Shown in pieces: positions 5,863-13,052 of a stretch of DNA of 13,052 nucleotides. Origin of the DNA: Parachlamydiaceae bacterium (GTDB lineage Bacteria > Chlamydiota > Chlamydiia > Chlamydiales > Parachlamydiaceae). Positions within the stretch are counted from its first letter, which is position 1. Every line of letters begins with the position of its first letter. The stretch lies in assembly GCA_013817115.1 (NCBI GenBank), contig JACDDG010000022.1, positions 1-13,052 on the forward strand, in the 5' to 3' direction. A program made the position numbers and the translations under genes. The notes beneath the pieces are model-generated. The model had not been told where the DNA came from. It searched no databases and saw only the letters and a program-made list of their open reading frames with translations.

Positions 5863-6939
5863 TTAACCAGTAATTTTTGAAAAATTTTCGAGTATTCTTT
5901 GAATTTTTGAATTTGATTTATTGAACTCTTTTACTAAATTCGACACATCTTGAGCATAAGATTTTTTTAAACTACAAATAGCTTCATCTTTTTCAGAAAG
6001 TATGTCTTCCCACGCAACTTTTGCCCTTTTTAGCTCGGATTCAGAGTTGTTTGTATCTGAAATAGCTTTATCCAGATTTCTTTTTAAACTTATCGTTGTG
6101 GCTTCAACATTATTGATTTGTGAAGCATGCTCTTTCTTTAATTCAGAAATTGCTGAATCCTTTTCAAGAATTACATCATCATACATTTTTTTTATTTTTC
6201 TATTTTCAGAATTTAATTTAGCTTCATTTAGTTTAACCTCTGCTAATTCTTTTTTATAGGGCTCAACCAGAATCTTTACCTGATGCTGTAAATTAAGAGC
6301 ATATTTTTTTTTCAAAGACTCGACTTCGGAACTATATAATTTTTTCGTAGTTTCGATTTCTCTCTGATAAGATAATGAATTTAATTTAGCTTGATTCAAT
6401 TCTTTATTCAAAGCCTCGACTTTTAACAACAATTCTTTTTTTTCATTAACGTCAGATTCAGAAGGCATTTGAGCACCCAGCATATTCTTCAATTTATCTT
6501 CAGCAAGATCTTTGTTAGCTGTTAGTATTTTATTCTCTCTTTCTAATTTATGTACTTGTTTAAAATAAAAATTAGCGTCATTCATAACTATCTTATATTT
6601 AGCATTAAGCTCTTGTCCGTTTTTCTTAGCCGACTGGAGAGAAGCATTAAGCAAATCGATTTTTTCTTTATCACTTTTATTGCCTCCCTGCATTGATAAA
6701 ATCCTTCTATTGATATCAACGATGGCAGCCATCTTATTGGAATCAAATACAGGCTGTAAATTATTTTCACTAGACTGTGGCATAACAAGATTTATCTGCT
6801 TGCCGATATTTGAGATATAATTTGACTGCTGTTGTGGACCTCCGTATTTTATCTGGCCTGAAAGAATATTTCCTTGGCCCTGATATTGCAAATTGCTTGA
6901 ATGCCCGTCAACTACACAATAATTATTACTTTGAAACAT
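5863..6939 (-). CDS. Coiled-coil protein, unknown function, candidate effector
   Basis: The product has 358 residues. Residues 1-65 are polar, Gln/Asn/Ser-rich and disordered in appearance (stretches such as GQGN and GGPQQQSN). From about 68 to 352 it is nearly continuous charged helix with heptad character, typical of a long coiled coil (for example KLERENKILTANKDLAEDKL). There is an internal duplication: DDVILEKDSAISELKKEHAS (254-273) resembles EDILSEKDEAICSLKKSYAQ (311-330) at a 57-residue offset. No signal peptide or membrane segment is seen. The start ATG 6939 has a strong AGGTGG about six bases upstream and a consensus promoter 66 bases away. I do not recognise a family; low-complexity coiled coils mimic many proteins. 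Neighbouring OTU and ankyrin-like genes suggest host interaction; a structural role in the cell is the alternative. Confidence 0.8.
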   Translation of the reverse strand: MFQSNNYCVVDGHSSNLQYQGQGNILSGQIKYGGPQQQSNYISNIGKQINLVMPQSSENNLQPVFDSNKMAAIVDINRRILSMQGGNKSDKEKIDLLNASLQSAKKNGQELNAKYKIVMNDANFYFKQVHKLERENKILTANKDLAEDKLKNMLGAQMPSESDVNEKKELLLKVEALNKELNQAKLNSLSYQREIETTKKLYSSEVESLKKKYALNLQHQVKILVEPYKKELAEVKLNEAKLNSENRKIKKMYDDVILEKDSAISELKKEHASQINNVEATTISLKRNLDKAISDTNNSESELKRAKVAWEDILSEKDEAICSLKKSYAQDVSNLVKEFNKSNSKIQRILENFSKITG

Positions 6940-7004
6940 ATAGCCACCTTTTTTTTTTATTTATTTCAACATTAATTGACATTTAGTTAAACTTAACAAT
7001 AGTT

Positions 7005-7033
7005 ATTATATAATGGTTGTAAAAAAGTGTCAA
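7005..7033 (-). promoter_or_regulatory. Exact-consensus sigma-70-type promoter of the coiled-coil gene
   Basis: On the minus strand TTGACA (7028-7033), a 17-base spacer (7011-7027) and TATAAT (7005-7010) match the consensus at all twelve positions with the optimal spacing. Transcription would start near 6998, leaving a leader of about 59 bases that ends in the Shine-Dalgarno AGGTGG. Confidence 0.85.
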
Positions 7034-7268
7034 CCCCAAAGTTCATCCCCAAACGCATGAAACCACCTACTATAATTAAACGATTTAAAGTTGGCAACAA
7101 CAATTAGTGAAATCGAGTACAAATTTTAAAAAATTTCCTTTCAGGCACTTTCCCCATTTTTATTAGACCTAGCCTCCCTCTCTCGAAGAGAGGTAACCTG
7201 ATATAAATCTGACAAGTTACGAAAACTCCAGTTCTTCAACTATGGCGAAATATTTTCGAAGTTTTAAT

Positions 7269-7297
7269 TTGAATTGAATCTTAATATTCGTTACATT
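7269..7297 (+). promoter_or_regulatory. Sigma-70-type promoter of the ankyrin-like gene
   Basis: TTGAAT (7269-7274), a 17-base spacer, and TACATT (7292-7297). The boxes and spacing nearly repeat those of the OTU gene (TTGAAT-N17-TACAAT). It ends 28 bases before ATG 7326. The Shine-Dalgarno of this gene is poor (AAAAGAA). Confidence 0.5.
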
Positions 7298-7325
7298 TAA
7301 ATTACACCCTTAAAAAGAATTAATC

Positions 7326-8609
7326 ATGCATACAAATAATTTTAAAAAATTTGTTTTTGTAAAAAATTCCAGTGCAAACATGGATATGAATGAGCCCAGA
7401 CTAATCAATCGTAAGGGGCAATCAGTCGACGCCAACTATAATGGAAAAAAATATAGAATTCTGAAAACTGAAATAGAGCTATATACCCTTGGCGAGCGAG
7501 CTCATAATGTTATTTATGCTCTTTTAACTTTTTTTGCGACCTTTTTCCTTAATCTAGCTGATCAACTTAGACAACAAAAAGTTTACAATCTTTTAAATAG
7601 TGAAATCCGTTCAACTATACTAACGGTTACACGTTATCATTTGCCAAGTTGTAAAGAAAAAAGTGAAGCCATAATTAATTTTTTAAATATTAACGTTTCA
7701 CTTGAGTCGCTTAAAGAAAAATGCATAGAATTCGACTTTAACTTTAACCTCAAAACTCATGAATTATCACAGAAAAAAGCATTTTTAAAAAAAATCATTC
7801 GCAATAAAAATATAGACATAATTAAATATATTATTTACAAAAATTTTAATTACCAAGATGACTTGCCAAACTACCTACTCTGGAAAACTATAAAGTATTC
7901 AATCAAAGATGAGTTAAAGAATAGTAACAGTAAATTCTACCTTAAACAGTTACAAAAAACAATTGCTACATTGCTGGAAGCTGGTGCAGATTTTAACAAA
8001 AAATGGACGAAACTTCATGGAAAAAGGGGGGTACTAGATAGGAGGCATGATAGTATTTTGAGCAGGTACTTTTGGGACATTTGCAAATTATCTGAGAATT
8101 TTAAGGAACTCGTTCGAATACAAGAAGAAATTCTTACGAACGAAGGTGACCGAATACATTATAAATTTTACACCTCCCCTTTTCGCGAAAATGAAGACTC
8201 CAAAATTGAAAAAGCGATGTCAATTTTCGAAAGTGACCATTTCGATGATGAGCATTGCAAAAAAAACATCGAAAAATTCAATGATCTTGGAAAAAAATAT
8301 ATGAACGTAATCAACTCTATTTTAAACAACTATCACCCTGTTATCACTTTGCTTTTAAATAAGGGAGCAAAAAATGATTTTTTAAAAAAGAATTGCATTG
8401 CTTTTGACTGCTGTAAAACCATAAACCATATAGTGATAGGCATCATCCGAGAGCAAGCCAATTTACTTCCTCAATTTCTCAAGCTTCAAGAGGGATGTTT
8501 GGATCGCCAATCCTCATTTAATCTGCTTCCTAAAGATATTACATCTATGATTAGCCAGATAATGATGGAGGTGCCTTACCTCCATTCCTCAATATATCCT
8601 TGCTTATAG
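7326..8609 (+). CDS. Degenerate ankyrin-like protein, candidate effector
   Basis: The product has 427 residues and no named family that I recognise. Three pieces look like worn ankyrin repeats: FLKKIIRNKNIDIIKYIIYK (153-172), ATLLEAGADFNKKW (214-227) and HPVITLLLNKGAKNDF (337-352). One hydrophobic stretch, VIYALLTFFATFFLNLA (62-78), could be a membrane segment. Near the C-terminus NLLPKDITSMISQI (399-412) resembles the LPxEIxxxI opening of an F-box, but is too short to be sure. Codon use and composition are very AT-rich, like the OTU and coiled-coil neighbours and unlike yidC. The start could also be M19 or M21. Ankyrin and F-box pieces in intracellular bacteria usually point to proteins delivered to the host; here that is inference. 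Confidence 0.72.
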   Translation: MHTNNFKKFVFVKNSSANMDMNEPRLINRKGQSVDANYNGKKYRILKTEIELYTLGERAHNVIYALLTFFATFFLNLADQLRQQKVYNLLNSEIRSTILTVTRYHLPSCKEKSEAIINFLNINVSLESLKEKCIEFDFNFNLKTHELSQKKAFLKKIIRNKNIDIIKYIIYKNFNYQDDLPNYLLWKTIKYSIKDELKNSNSKFYLKQLQKTIATLLEAGADFNKKWTKLHGKRGVLDRRHDSILSRYFWDICKLSENFKELVRIQEEILTNEGDRIHYKFYTSPFRENEDSKIEKAMSIFESDHFDDEHCKKNIEKFNDLGKKYMNVINSILNNYHPVITLLLNKGAKNDFLKKNCIAFDCCKTINHIVIGIIREQANLLPQFLKLQEGCLDRQSSFNLLPKDITSMISQIMMEVPYLHSSIYPCL

Positions 8610-8634
8610 CTTTATTAAGCAAAATAAAGAGCTA
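8607..8634. other. Hairpin overlapping the stop of the ankyrin-like gene
   Basis: TAGCTTTATT (8607-8616) pairs with AATAAA (8623-8628) and GCTA (8631-8634) with a two-base bulge. No T-tract follows, so it is at best a weak or factor-dependent transcript end. Confidence 0.35.
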
Positions 8635-8647
8635 CATCCTACGCGAC

Positions 8648-8720
8648 TGGAGCAGCGATAGCGAAACCCGGGGCCCAATCATTACAAAACGCGCATCCCG
8701 GTAGGGGACGCGAGAAAGCG
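8648..8720 (-). repeat. Dispersed GC-rich palindromic element, copy 4 (partial)
   Basis: This stretch matches the right arm of the first inverted repeat (about 234-300): GCAGCGATAGCG, AACCCGGGG, ATTACAAAACG, CCCGGTAGGGG and GAGAAAGC occur in the same order, with several substitutions and a shortened GGGGTTCGG block. The core palindrome partner is missing, so this is about half an element. It fills the gap between the ankyrin-like gene and yidC, and is followed by TATAAGACGCGTCGAGTTATA-type symmetry (8735-8755), which may or may not be related. Confidence 0.75.
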
Positions 8721-8818
8721 TACAACCTGAATACTATAAGACGCGTCGAGTTATAAAATATCCATTGTCAAGAGATGCTGAATTTGTTAAACTTAAAACT
8801 CTCACCCACACTTTAGGT

Positions 8819-11311
8819 ATGAACCGTATGGATAGACGCACGATATTATTTGCTATTGCAGCAATGCTGACTTTGTTTGGAGTAAATACTTTTTTTGACT
8901 GGCAACATCAGGAAAAGGTTGACCAATGGAACAAAGAACAACTTGGCAAAAATCAAAGTAGATTTCAACAGCTAGAAGCTAAAATCCAAGAAGATACAGC
9001 TACTGCTTCTGATCTTCCACTTGTTTCATTTTATGCTGATCAAGATGCAACAACACTTTTGTCAGAAGGTATCCGTAGTGACGATGCCATTTTCACTACT
9101 TCTTGGAGCTCAGAATCTCCGTCCACGGTTTATATCCCATCTAAAGATACAGCACAACCGGCGGAAAAATTCAATCTCACCATTGACGGGAAAAAGACAG
9201 GTGAACTTCTCATATATAAACAAAAAGATAAAGAGCCTTTGACATTAGGCAGCTTGCCTGATATTGGAACCGAAGAAGTTCAAATTGTTACTTTTGCAAA
9301 TACTGCTCAAAAAAGTCCTCCTGAGATTTATTTAGCCGATTACACGAACAATATTTTAAGCTTATCTCAAGAAAAGCTTGATCTTCTCAAACAGAAAATT
9401 GATCCAAAGCATGAGGTCAAAGCCACTCTAACTCGAAATGGCATTGCTTTGGTTAAGTCGGGACAGAACTATCTTCCTGTTGGTATTTACTACGGTGCCA
9501 AAAAACATTTTGTTCCATTTGAAGACTTAGCTCCAGTTGAAGCCTCCTTAAATCCTAACAAGAAAACGTCACAAGAATATTATGTACTCGAGAATGAATA
9601 TCAGCAACTTGTCTTCTCGAATGTTGGTGGAGCTCTTGTAGAAATCAACTTACCATTCAAAACGAAAAATGATTTAAAAAGTGTTGTCAGACCCATTGAA
9701 TTTGATAAAAATATTCATGAAGACCATCCTTATAATGATCATTTTCCTGCTCACCCCTATTTCACTGCAGGCGACAAACCTCAAGGCCCTTATTTAGAGC
9801 ATCCTGAAGGATCTGTTGGCGGTTATTACCCTCTCCTTAGGCGTGATTTAATAGAGACAGGCGATTGGAAATCTGTCAATGTCAACCCACGTTACTACGC
9901 CCTGAATCTTGTTTCCGAATCTCCTGAAACAGCAGAAGCGCTTTACACAGTTAAGCATTTTGATGCAACAACACTTGTTTTGGAATCAAAGCAAAAAAAA
10001 CGAACAATCACTAAGACATTTAGATTGAATGAAGCTGGAGCTCCTTACACTTTCGATGCAATTATAAAAGTTGAGGGGGATAAACGTGGACTTTGGATTA
10101 CATCCGGAATACCAGAAGTAGAACTTTTCTCAGGTTCACCTGAGCCAATTCTGAAATACCGAGTTACACGCAACCAAAAGCCTTATGTTGAAGTAATTGC
10201 TCTACCAAAAGAATCAACGACAAACAGTTCGATTCATCCGGATTGGCTGGGAAATTCGAACGGATTTTTTGGTATCATCATGGACCCTTTAGAAGATGTA
10301 AGTAACGGCTTTTTAGCTTCATATGTACCGGGACAAACTGTTCCTTCTCGTTTAGTTGAAATCGATCAATCCTACAATCGTTTTCAAGCAGAGACTTTCC
10401 CCGGCTATCAATTGATGCTACCTTTTAAAGACTCACAAAAAGTCATGAATTTGCGCGTTTTCGCTGGACCTTTTTCAAGTGAAATCTTGAGGACTGTTGA
10501 CAACGCTTTTTCAGACGCATCTACGGGCTATACCCCTGATTACATCGCGATCCAAACTTATCATGGCTATTTTTCATTTATCTCTGAGCCATTTGCCAAA
10601 ATCCTTTTTGTTTTGATGAGCTTCTTCCATAGCATTACTGGCTCATGGGCACTTTCAATAGTGCTTTTAACTGTAGCTTTGCGGATCATGATGTACCCTC
10701 TAAATGCATGGTCCACAAAATCGATGCTCGGAATGCAACAAGTCGGCCCTGAAATAGCGGCTATACAAGAGCGCAATAAAAAAGACCCGAAGAAAGCTCA
10801 ATTGGAAATCATGCAGCTGTATAAGGAAAAAGGTGTTAATCCCCTTACTGGCTGCATTCCAATGCTGATCCAAATTCCATTCTTAGTCGGTATGTTTGAT
10901 TTGCTAAAAACAACTTTTGAACTCCGTGGAGCCTCCTTCATTCCAGGTTGGATTGATAATCTGACTGCTCCGGACGTACTATTTAGCTGGAAAACACCGA
11001 TATTTTTCATCGGTAATGAATTTCACTTGCTGCCCTTCCTTCTTGGCGGGGTGATGTTTTTGCAACAAAGAATGTCTGCTCCTAAAATTGATGTTAATAA
11101 AATGACAGATCAGCAAAGACAGCAAAAAGCCATGACAGCATTTATGCCTGTAATCTTTACAATTATGTTCTACCATTTCCCCTCGGGCTTAAACATCTAT
11201 TGGCTATCTTCAATGCTACTGGGAATGTTGCAGCAATGGTGGATGCAAAAACAACAAGCTAATGCTCCGGTTAAGCCATCGGTCATCATTATGCCTAAAG
11301 GAAAAAAATAG
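8819..11311 (+). CDS. yidC: Membrane protein insertase YidC
   Basis: YidC (60 kDa inner membrane protein, Oxa1 family) inserts and folds inner-membrane proteins alone or with SecYEG. The product is about 830 residues. The start MNRMDRRTILFAIAAMLTLF gives the first membrane segment; a very large periplasmic domain follows to about residue 575, longer than the E. coli protein of 548 residues in total, as is usual in chlamydiae. The conserved insertase core begins around 580, with the essential hydrophilic-groove Arg622 in VALRIMMYPLNAW, the cytoplasmic helical hairpin GPEIAAIQERNKKDPKKAQ, then NPLTGCIPMLIQIPFLVGMF and the last segments ending GLNIYWLSSMLLGMLQQWWM, with a basic tail. I prefer ATG 8819 or 8828 (MDRRT, with AGG ten bases upstream) over TTG 8765, which would add an atypical polar tail. 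No clear promoter was found. Confidence 0.97.
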   Translation: MNRMDRRTILFAIAAMLTLFGVNTFFDWQHQEKVDQWNKEQLGKNQSRFQQLEAKIQEDTATASDLPLVSFYADQDATTLLSEGIRSDDAIFTTSWSSESPSTVYIPSKDTAQPAEKFNLTIDGKKTGELLIYKQKDKEPLTLGSLPDIGTEEVQIVTFANTAQKSPPEIYLADYTNNILSLSQEKLDLLKQKIDPKHEVKATLTRNGIALVKSGQNYLPVGIYYGAKKHFVPFEDLAPVEASLNPNKKTSQEYYVLENEYQQLVFSNVGGALVEINLPFKTKNDLKSVVRPIEFDKNIHEDHPYNDHFPAHPYFTAGDKPQGPYLEHPEGSVGGYYPLLRRDLIETGDWKSVNVNPRYYALNLVSESPETAEALYTVKHFDATTLVLESKQKKRTITKTFRLNEAGAPYTFDAIIKVEGDKRGLWITSGIPEVELFSGSPEPILKYRVTRNQKPYVEVIALPKESTTNSSIHPDWLGNSNGFFGIIMDPLEDVSNGFLASYVPGQTVPSRLVEIDQSYNRFQAETFPGYQLMLPFKDSQKVMNLRVFAGPFSSEILRTVDNAFSDASTGYTPDYIAIQTYHGYFSFISEPFAKILFVLMSFFHSITGSWALSIVLLTVALRIMMYPLNAWSTKSMLGMQQVGPEIAAIQERNKKDPKKAQLEIMQLYKEKGVNPLTGCIPMLIQIPFLVGMFDLLKTTFELRGASFIPGWIDNLTAPDVLFSWKTPIFFIGNEFHLLPFLLGGVMFLQQRMSAPKIDVNKMTDQQRQQKAMTAFMPVIFTIMFYHFPSGLNIYWLSSMLLGMLQQWWMQKQQANAPVKPSVIIMPKGKK

Positions 11312-11409
11312 GCCATTCCAAAAGAAAAACATAACCAATAATGGTTGGAAGAAATTAGATAATGTGCAACCATAAGAATAAGTGTGTATCACACAATGTA
11401 AGGAGTCCG

Positions 11410-12432
11410 ATGAGATATATTTTTACTTTGATGATTGCCATCCTCGGATGTGTAACAAGCCACTTATCAGCTGCAGATGATTCCGGACACAACGGAGTTA
11501 CATGGCTGACAAACTATGAAGAAGCTGTTGACAAAGCCAAAAGCTCTTCAAAACCACTTATTCTTTTCTTCACCGGATCTGACTGGTGTAGCTGGTGTAA
11601 TAAATTAGATAAGGAAGTGTTTGATTCTCAGGAATTCGCTAATGTTGCAGGAGATAATTATGTTTTTCTAAAACTTGATTTCACTCTTTATAGTCAAATT
11701 CCACCGCAGTTAAGCGCACAGAATAAACAACTACAAAAAAAATATGATGTCCGTAGCTTTCCGACACTTGTTATCCTCGATTCTACTGCTCAGCAGCAAA
11801 TCGGAGTTACAGGCTACCGTACAGGTGGTGGACGTCTTTATGCTGATCATTTGAAGAAGATGGTGGATAACCATTCGAACTACAAAGATAAGCTCCAAAG
11901 CACTCATTCCCAGAAATTATCTGGGCTTGAGTTGCGTAAACTCTATGAAAAGTCGAAAGAACTCGACCTTCCAAACGACACCAGTTATCTTTTAAAAATT
12001 GGCATGGAGTCGGAGCTAAAAAGCTACTTCTTAACTGAAAGATATCGCTTTTTAGCTGAAGAAGGTCTAATCCATGATAAAGAAGCTGTTGCCATCAAGC
12101 AACAGCTTTTTGCTTTAGACCCAAATAATGAACTTCACACACACTACGACCTTGCCGTCATTGAATTTGAAGCTTTTAGTGAAGAAAAAGGAAGAAATAA
12201 AGATCTAGCGATAAGCCCTCTTCTGGATTATATTGATAAGTTTGGAAGCCAAGATAAAGGGAATTTATGGCGTCTTCAGATGATCATCTCGCAAGTCTAT
12301 CTTGATAAAAATCAACTTACAGCTTCTCTTAAGCATGCTCAAGCATCTTATGATGCCTCCCCGCCCTCAGTGCAAAGCGAAATTGCTTCAGCCATTAGAA
12401 ATATTCAGTCTCAACTAAATGTTGCACGTTAA
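11410..12432 (+). CDS. Exported thioredoxin-like disulfide oxidoreductase
   Basis: The product has 340 residues. ATG 11410 is chosen for its strong AGGAG (11401-11405) four bases upstream; an ATG at 11362 in frame lacks one. The signal peptide MRYIFTLMIAILGCVTSHLS probably ends after LSA (residue 21); ILGC at 11-14 is a marginal lipobox alternative. A thioredoxin fold spans about 28-165: ILFFTGSDWCSWC with the redox pair Cys60 and Cys63, and the cis-proline loop in RSFPTLVIL. This is the Thioredoxin_7/DUF255-like type seen in chlamydial 'disulfide isomerases'. Residues about 175-340 are helical and may form TPR-like repeats. It would make or reshuffle disulfides in exported proteins, which matters in chlamydiae because their envelope is cross-linked by cysteine-rich proteins. 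It lies 98 bases after yidC and may be cotranscribed. Partner proteins are unknown. Confidence 0.9.
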   Translation: MRYIFTLMIAILGCVTSHLSAADDSGHNGVTWLTNYEEAVDKAKSSSKPLILFFTGSDWCSWCNKLDKEVFDSQEFANVAGDNYVFLKLDFTLYSQIPPQLSAQNKQLQKKYDVRSFPTLVILDSTAQQQIGVTGYRTGGGRLYADHLKKMVDNHSNYKDKLQSTHSQKLSGLELRKLYEKSKELDLPNDTSYLLKIGMESELKSYFLTERYRFLAEEGLIHDKEAVAIKQQLFALDPNNELHTHYDLAVIEFEAFSEEKGRNKDLAISPLLDYIDKFGSQDKGNLWRLQMIISQVYLDKNQLTASLKHAQASYDASPPSVQSEIASAIRNIQSQLNVAR

Positions 12433-12508
12433 TAAAATTCTGTTCTTGGATCCAATATAAGGGTTCCTCGCTACAAAACATCTTCTTATCAATTTAATCT
12501 ATTGCCCT

Positions 12509-12537
12509 TTGACCTTTTCTACCAAACCATATACAAT
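12509..12537 (+). promoter_or_regulatory. Sigma-70-type promoter of the small downstream gene
   Basis: TTGACC (12509-12514), a 17-base spacer, and TACAAT (12532-12537): five of six matches in both boxes with optimal spacing. It ends 48 bases before ATG 12586, which has AAGGAA (12571-12576) as its Shine-Dalgarno. The rest of the 153-base gap after the thioredoxin-like gene shows nothing else I can name. Confidence 0.7.
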
Positions 12538-12585
12538 TAGTGTTTTCGGTAAATTTCTACAAGCCCTAACAAGGAAATAATTATA

Positions 12586-12774
12586 ATGGAAGTCTCCCGT
12601 AATTCAACAACTCCTGATGAATTCGTGCAATTAATTAACGATATTTCTCAAACGGCCATCATGGATGAATATACATTCCAACAACGAATTATGATCATTT
12701 TACAAAAAATTGATTTTTCGGGCTATGATCGCTGTACTCTATCTTTCTGTTTTGAAGAACTTAAAAAAGTCTAA
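12586..12774 (+). CDS. Small protein, 62 residues; 5' part of a frame-interrupted gene
   Basis: A frame of 62 codons beginning MEVSRNSTTPDEFVQLINDI, soluble and helical, without signal peptide or membrane segment. It has a good promoter and Shine-Dalgarno, so translation is likely. The end reads CTT AAA AAA GTC TAA: a run of six A (12763-12768) directly before the stop. Slipping back by one base on this run joins it to the next open frame (12765-13022), giving one product of 145 residues. Either the gene lost one A and is broken, or -1 frameshifting makes two products. The sequence alone cannot decide; a base-calling error in the A run is a third option. I do not recognise the family. Confidence 0.65.
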   Translation: MEVSRNSTTPDEFVQLINDISQTAIMDEYTFQQRIMIILQKIDFSGYDRCTLSFCFEELKKV

Positions 12775-13022
12775 TCACGATAAAAGAGCAAAAGGATAGT
12801 GAAGCTTTACGGATTTTTTTTTCTGAGGTGATCAACAACACTGAGCACTTCCAATATGACAGTTTCCTAAAATCTGAAAATATTCAAAGAACCCGTTCCA
12901 TCTCCACTAGATGGACACCTACAGCAGTAGTAAACTATGAAGGAAATTTTCTACCTCAGGATATCCTTCAGTCTGTTTTAAGCTATGACCGCAAAATCCC
13001 GTTGGATACCCTCACAGACTAA
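12765..13022 (+). pseudogene. 3' continuation of the frame-interrupted gene
   Basis: This frame is open from 12765 to TAA 13020-13022 and reads SLITIKEQKDSEALRIFF (from 12768) and then a soluble stretch including FQYDSFLKSENIQRTRSI and ILQSVLSYDRKIPLDTL. It holds no ATG at all; the only conventional start is GTG 12828, which has no spaced Shine-Dalgarno. That makes independent translation unlikely and continuation from the upstream 61 codons likely. It also contains a T9 run (12814-12822), a second place where an indel could arise. Function unknown. Confidence 0.55.
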
Positions 13023-13052
13023 TTTAGGGCCTGTACTTACACCATCTAAGTA

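Larger units (their letters stand above)
6940..7325. other. Divergent intergenic region between coiled-coil and ankyrin-like genes
   Basis: This 386-base AT-rich gap holds the two divergent promoters described separately and a small hairpin, CCTCTCT (7177-7183) with AGAGAGG (7187-7193) around CGA, with no T-tract on either side. I see no tRNA, no long repeat and no convincing frame in it. Confidence 0.6.

Noticed and set aside
6940..7325. tRNA or structured RNA gene in the larger gaps
   Set aside because: No cloverleaf arms or TTC-type T loop were found here or in the other gaps; only short isolated hairpins are visible.
8765..8818. TTG start extending YidC by 18 residues
   Set aside because: The added stretch is polar with no ribosome-binding site, and YidC proteins begin with short basic residues directly before the first membrane segment.

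Overview
The window looks like a piece of chromosome from a chlamydia-like bacterium (order Chlamydiales, probably an amoeba-associated 'environmental' lineage). The pointers are a Pkn1-type protein, in which a Ser/Thr kinase domain is fused to an SUMF1/FGE-sulfatase domain; a very long YidC (about 830 residues, with a large periplasmic insert); a secreted thioredoxin-like disulfide isomerase; and an OTU-family cysteine protease next to an ankyrin-like and a coiled-coil protein, all typical of effector repertoires in intracellular bacteria. The genus is an inference from gene content only.

Region 1-800 is dominated by a GC-rich dispersed palindromic element that stands out from the AT-rich background. 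Two copies face each other and form a giant inverted repeat (about 1-328). A third copy (630-753) is itself a long hairpin. A fourth, partial copy lies at 8648-8720, just upstream of yidC. Between the first copies is a possible 57-codon gene (440-613).

Region 800-4110 is a minus-strand operon with tight spacing: a secreted TPR-like helical protein, then the Pkn1-like kinase/FGE-domain protein, then a low-molecular-weight protein tyrosine phosphatase. The kinase keeps its nucleotide-binding lysine, DFG and APE motifs but has Gly in place of the catalytic Asp (HRG instead of HRD), so it may be a pseudokinase or use an atypical mechanism.

Region 4111-8610 is very AT-rich and holds three accessory genes: an OTU-domain protein (+), a coiled-coil protein (-) read from an exact-consensus promoter, and a degenerate ankyrin-like protein (+). 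They are separated by long non-coding gaps with promoters, hairpins and terminators. The two plus-strand genes have nearly identical promoter boxes. I read this as a set of candidate host-interaction proteins placed between housekeeping operons.

Region 8810-13052 carries yidC (membrane protein insertase), a secreted thioredoxin-like protein with a WCSWC active site, and a promoter-driven small gene whose frame is interrupted at an A6 run. The downstream frame continues as coding-like sequence without any ATG, which indicates either a frameshifted gene or -1 frameshifting to give a product of about 145 residues.
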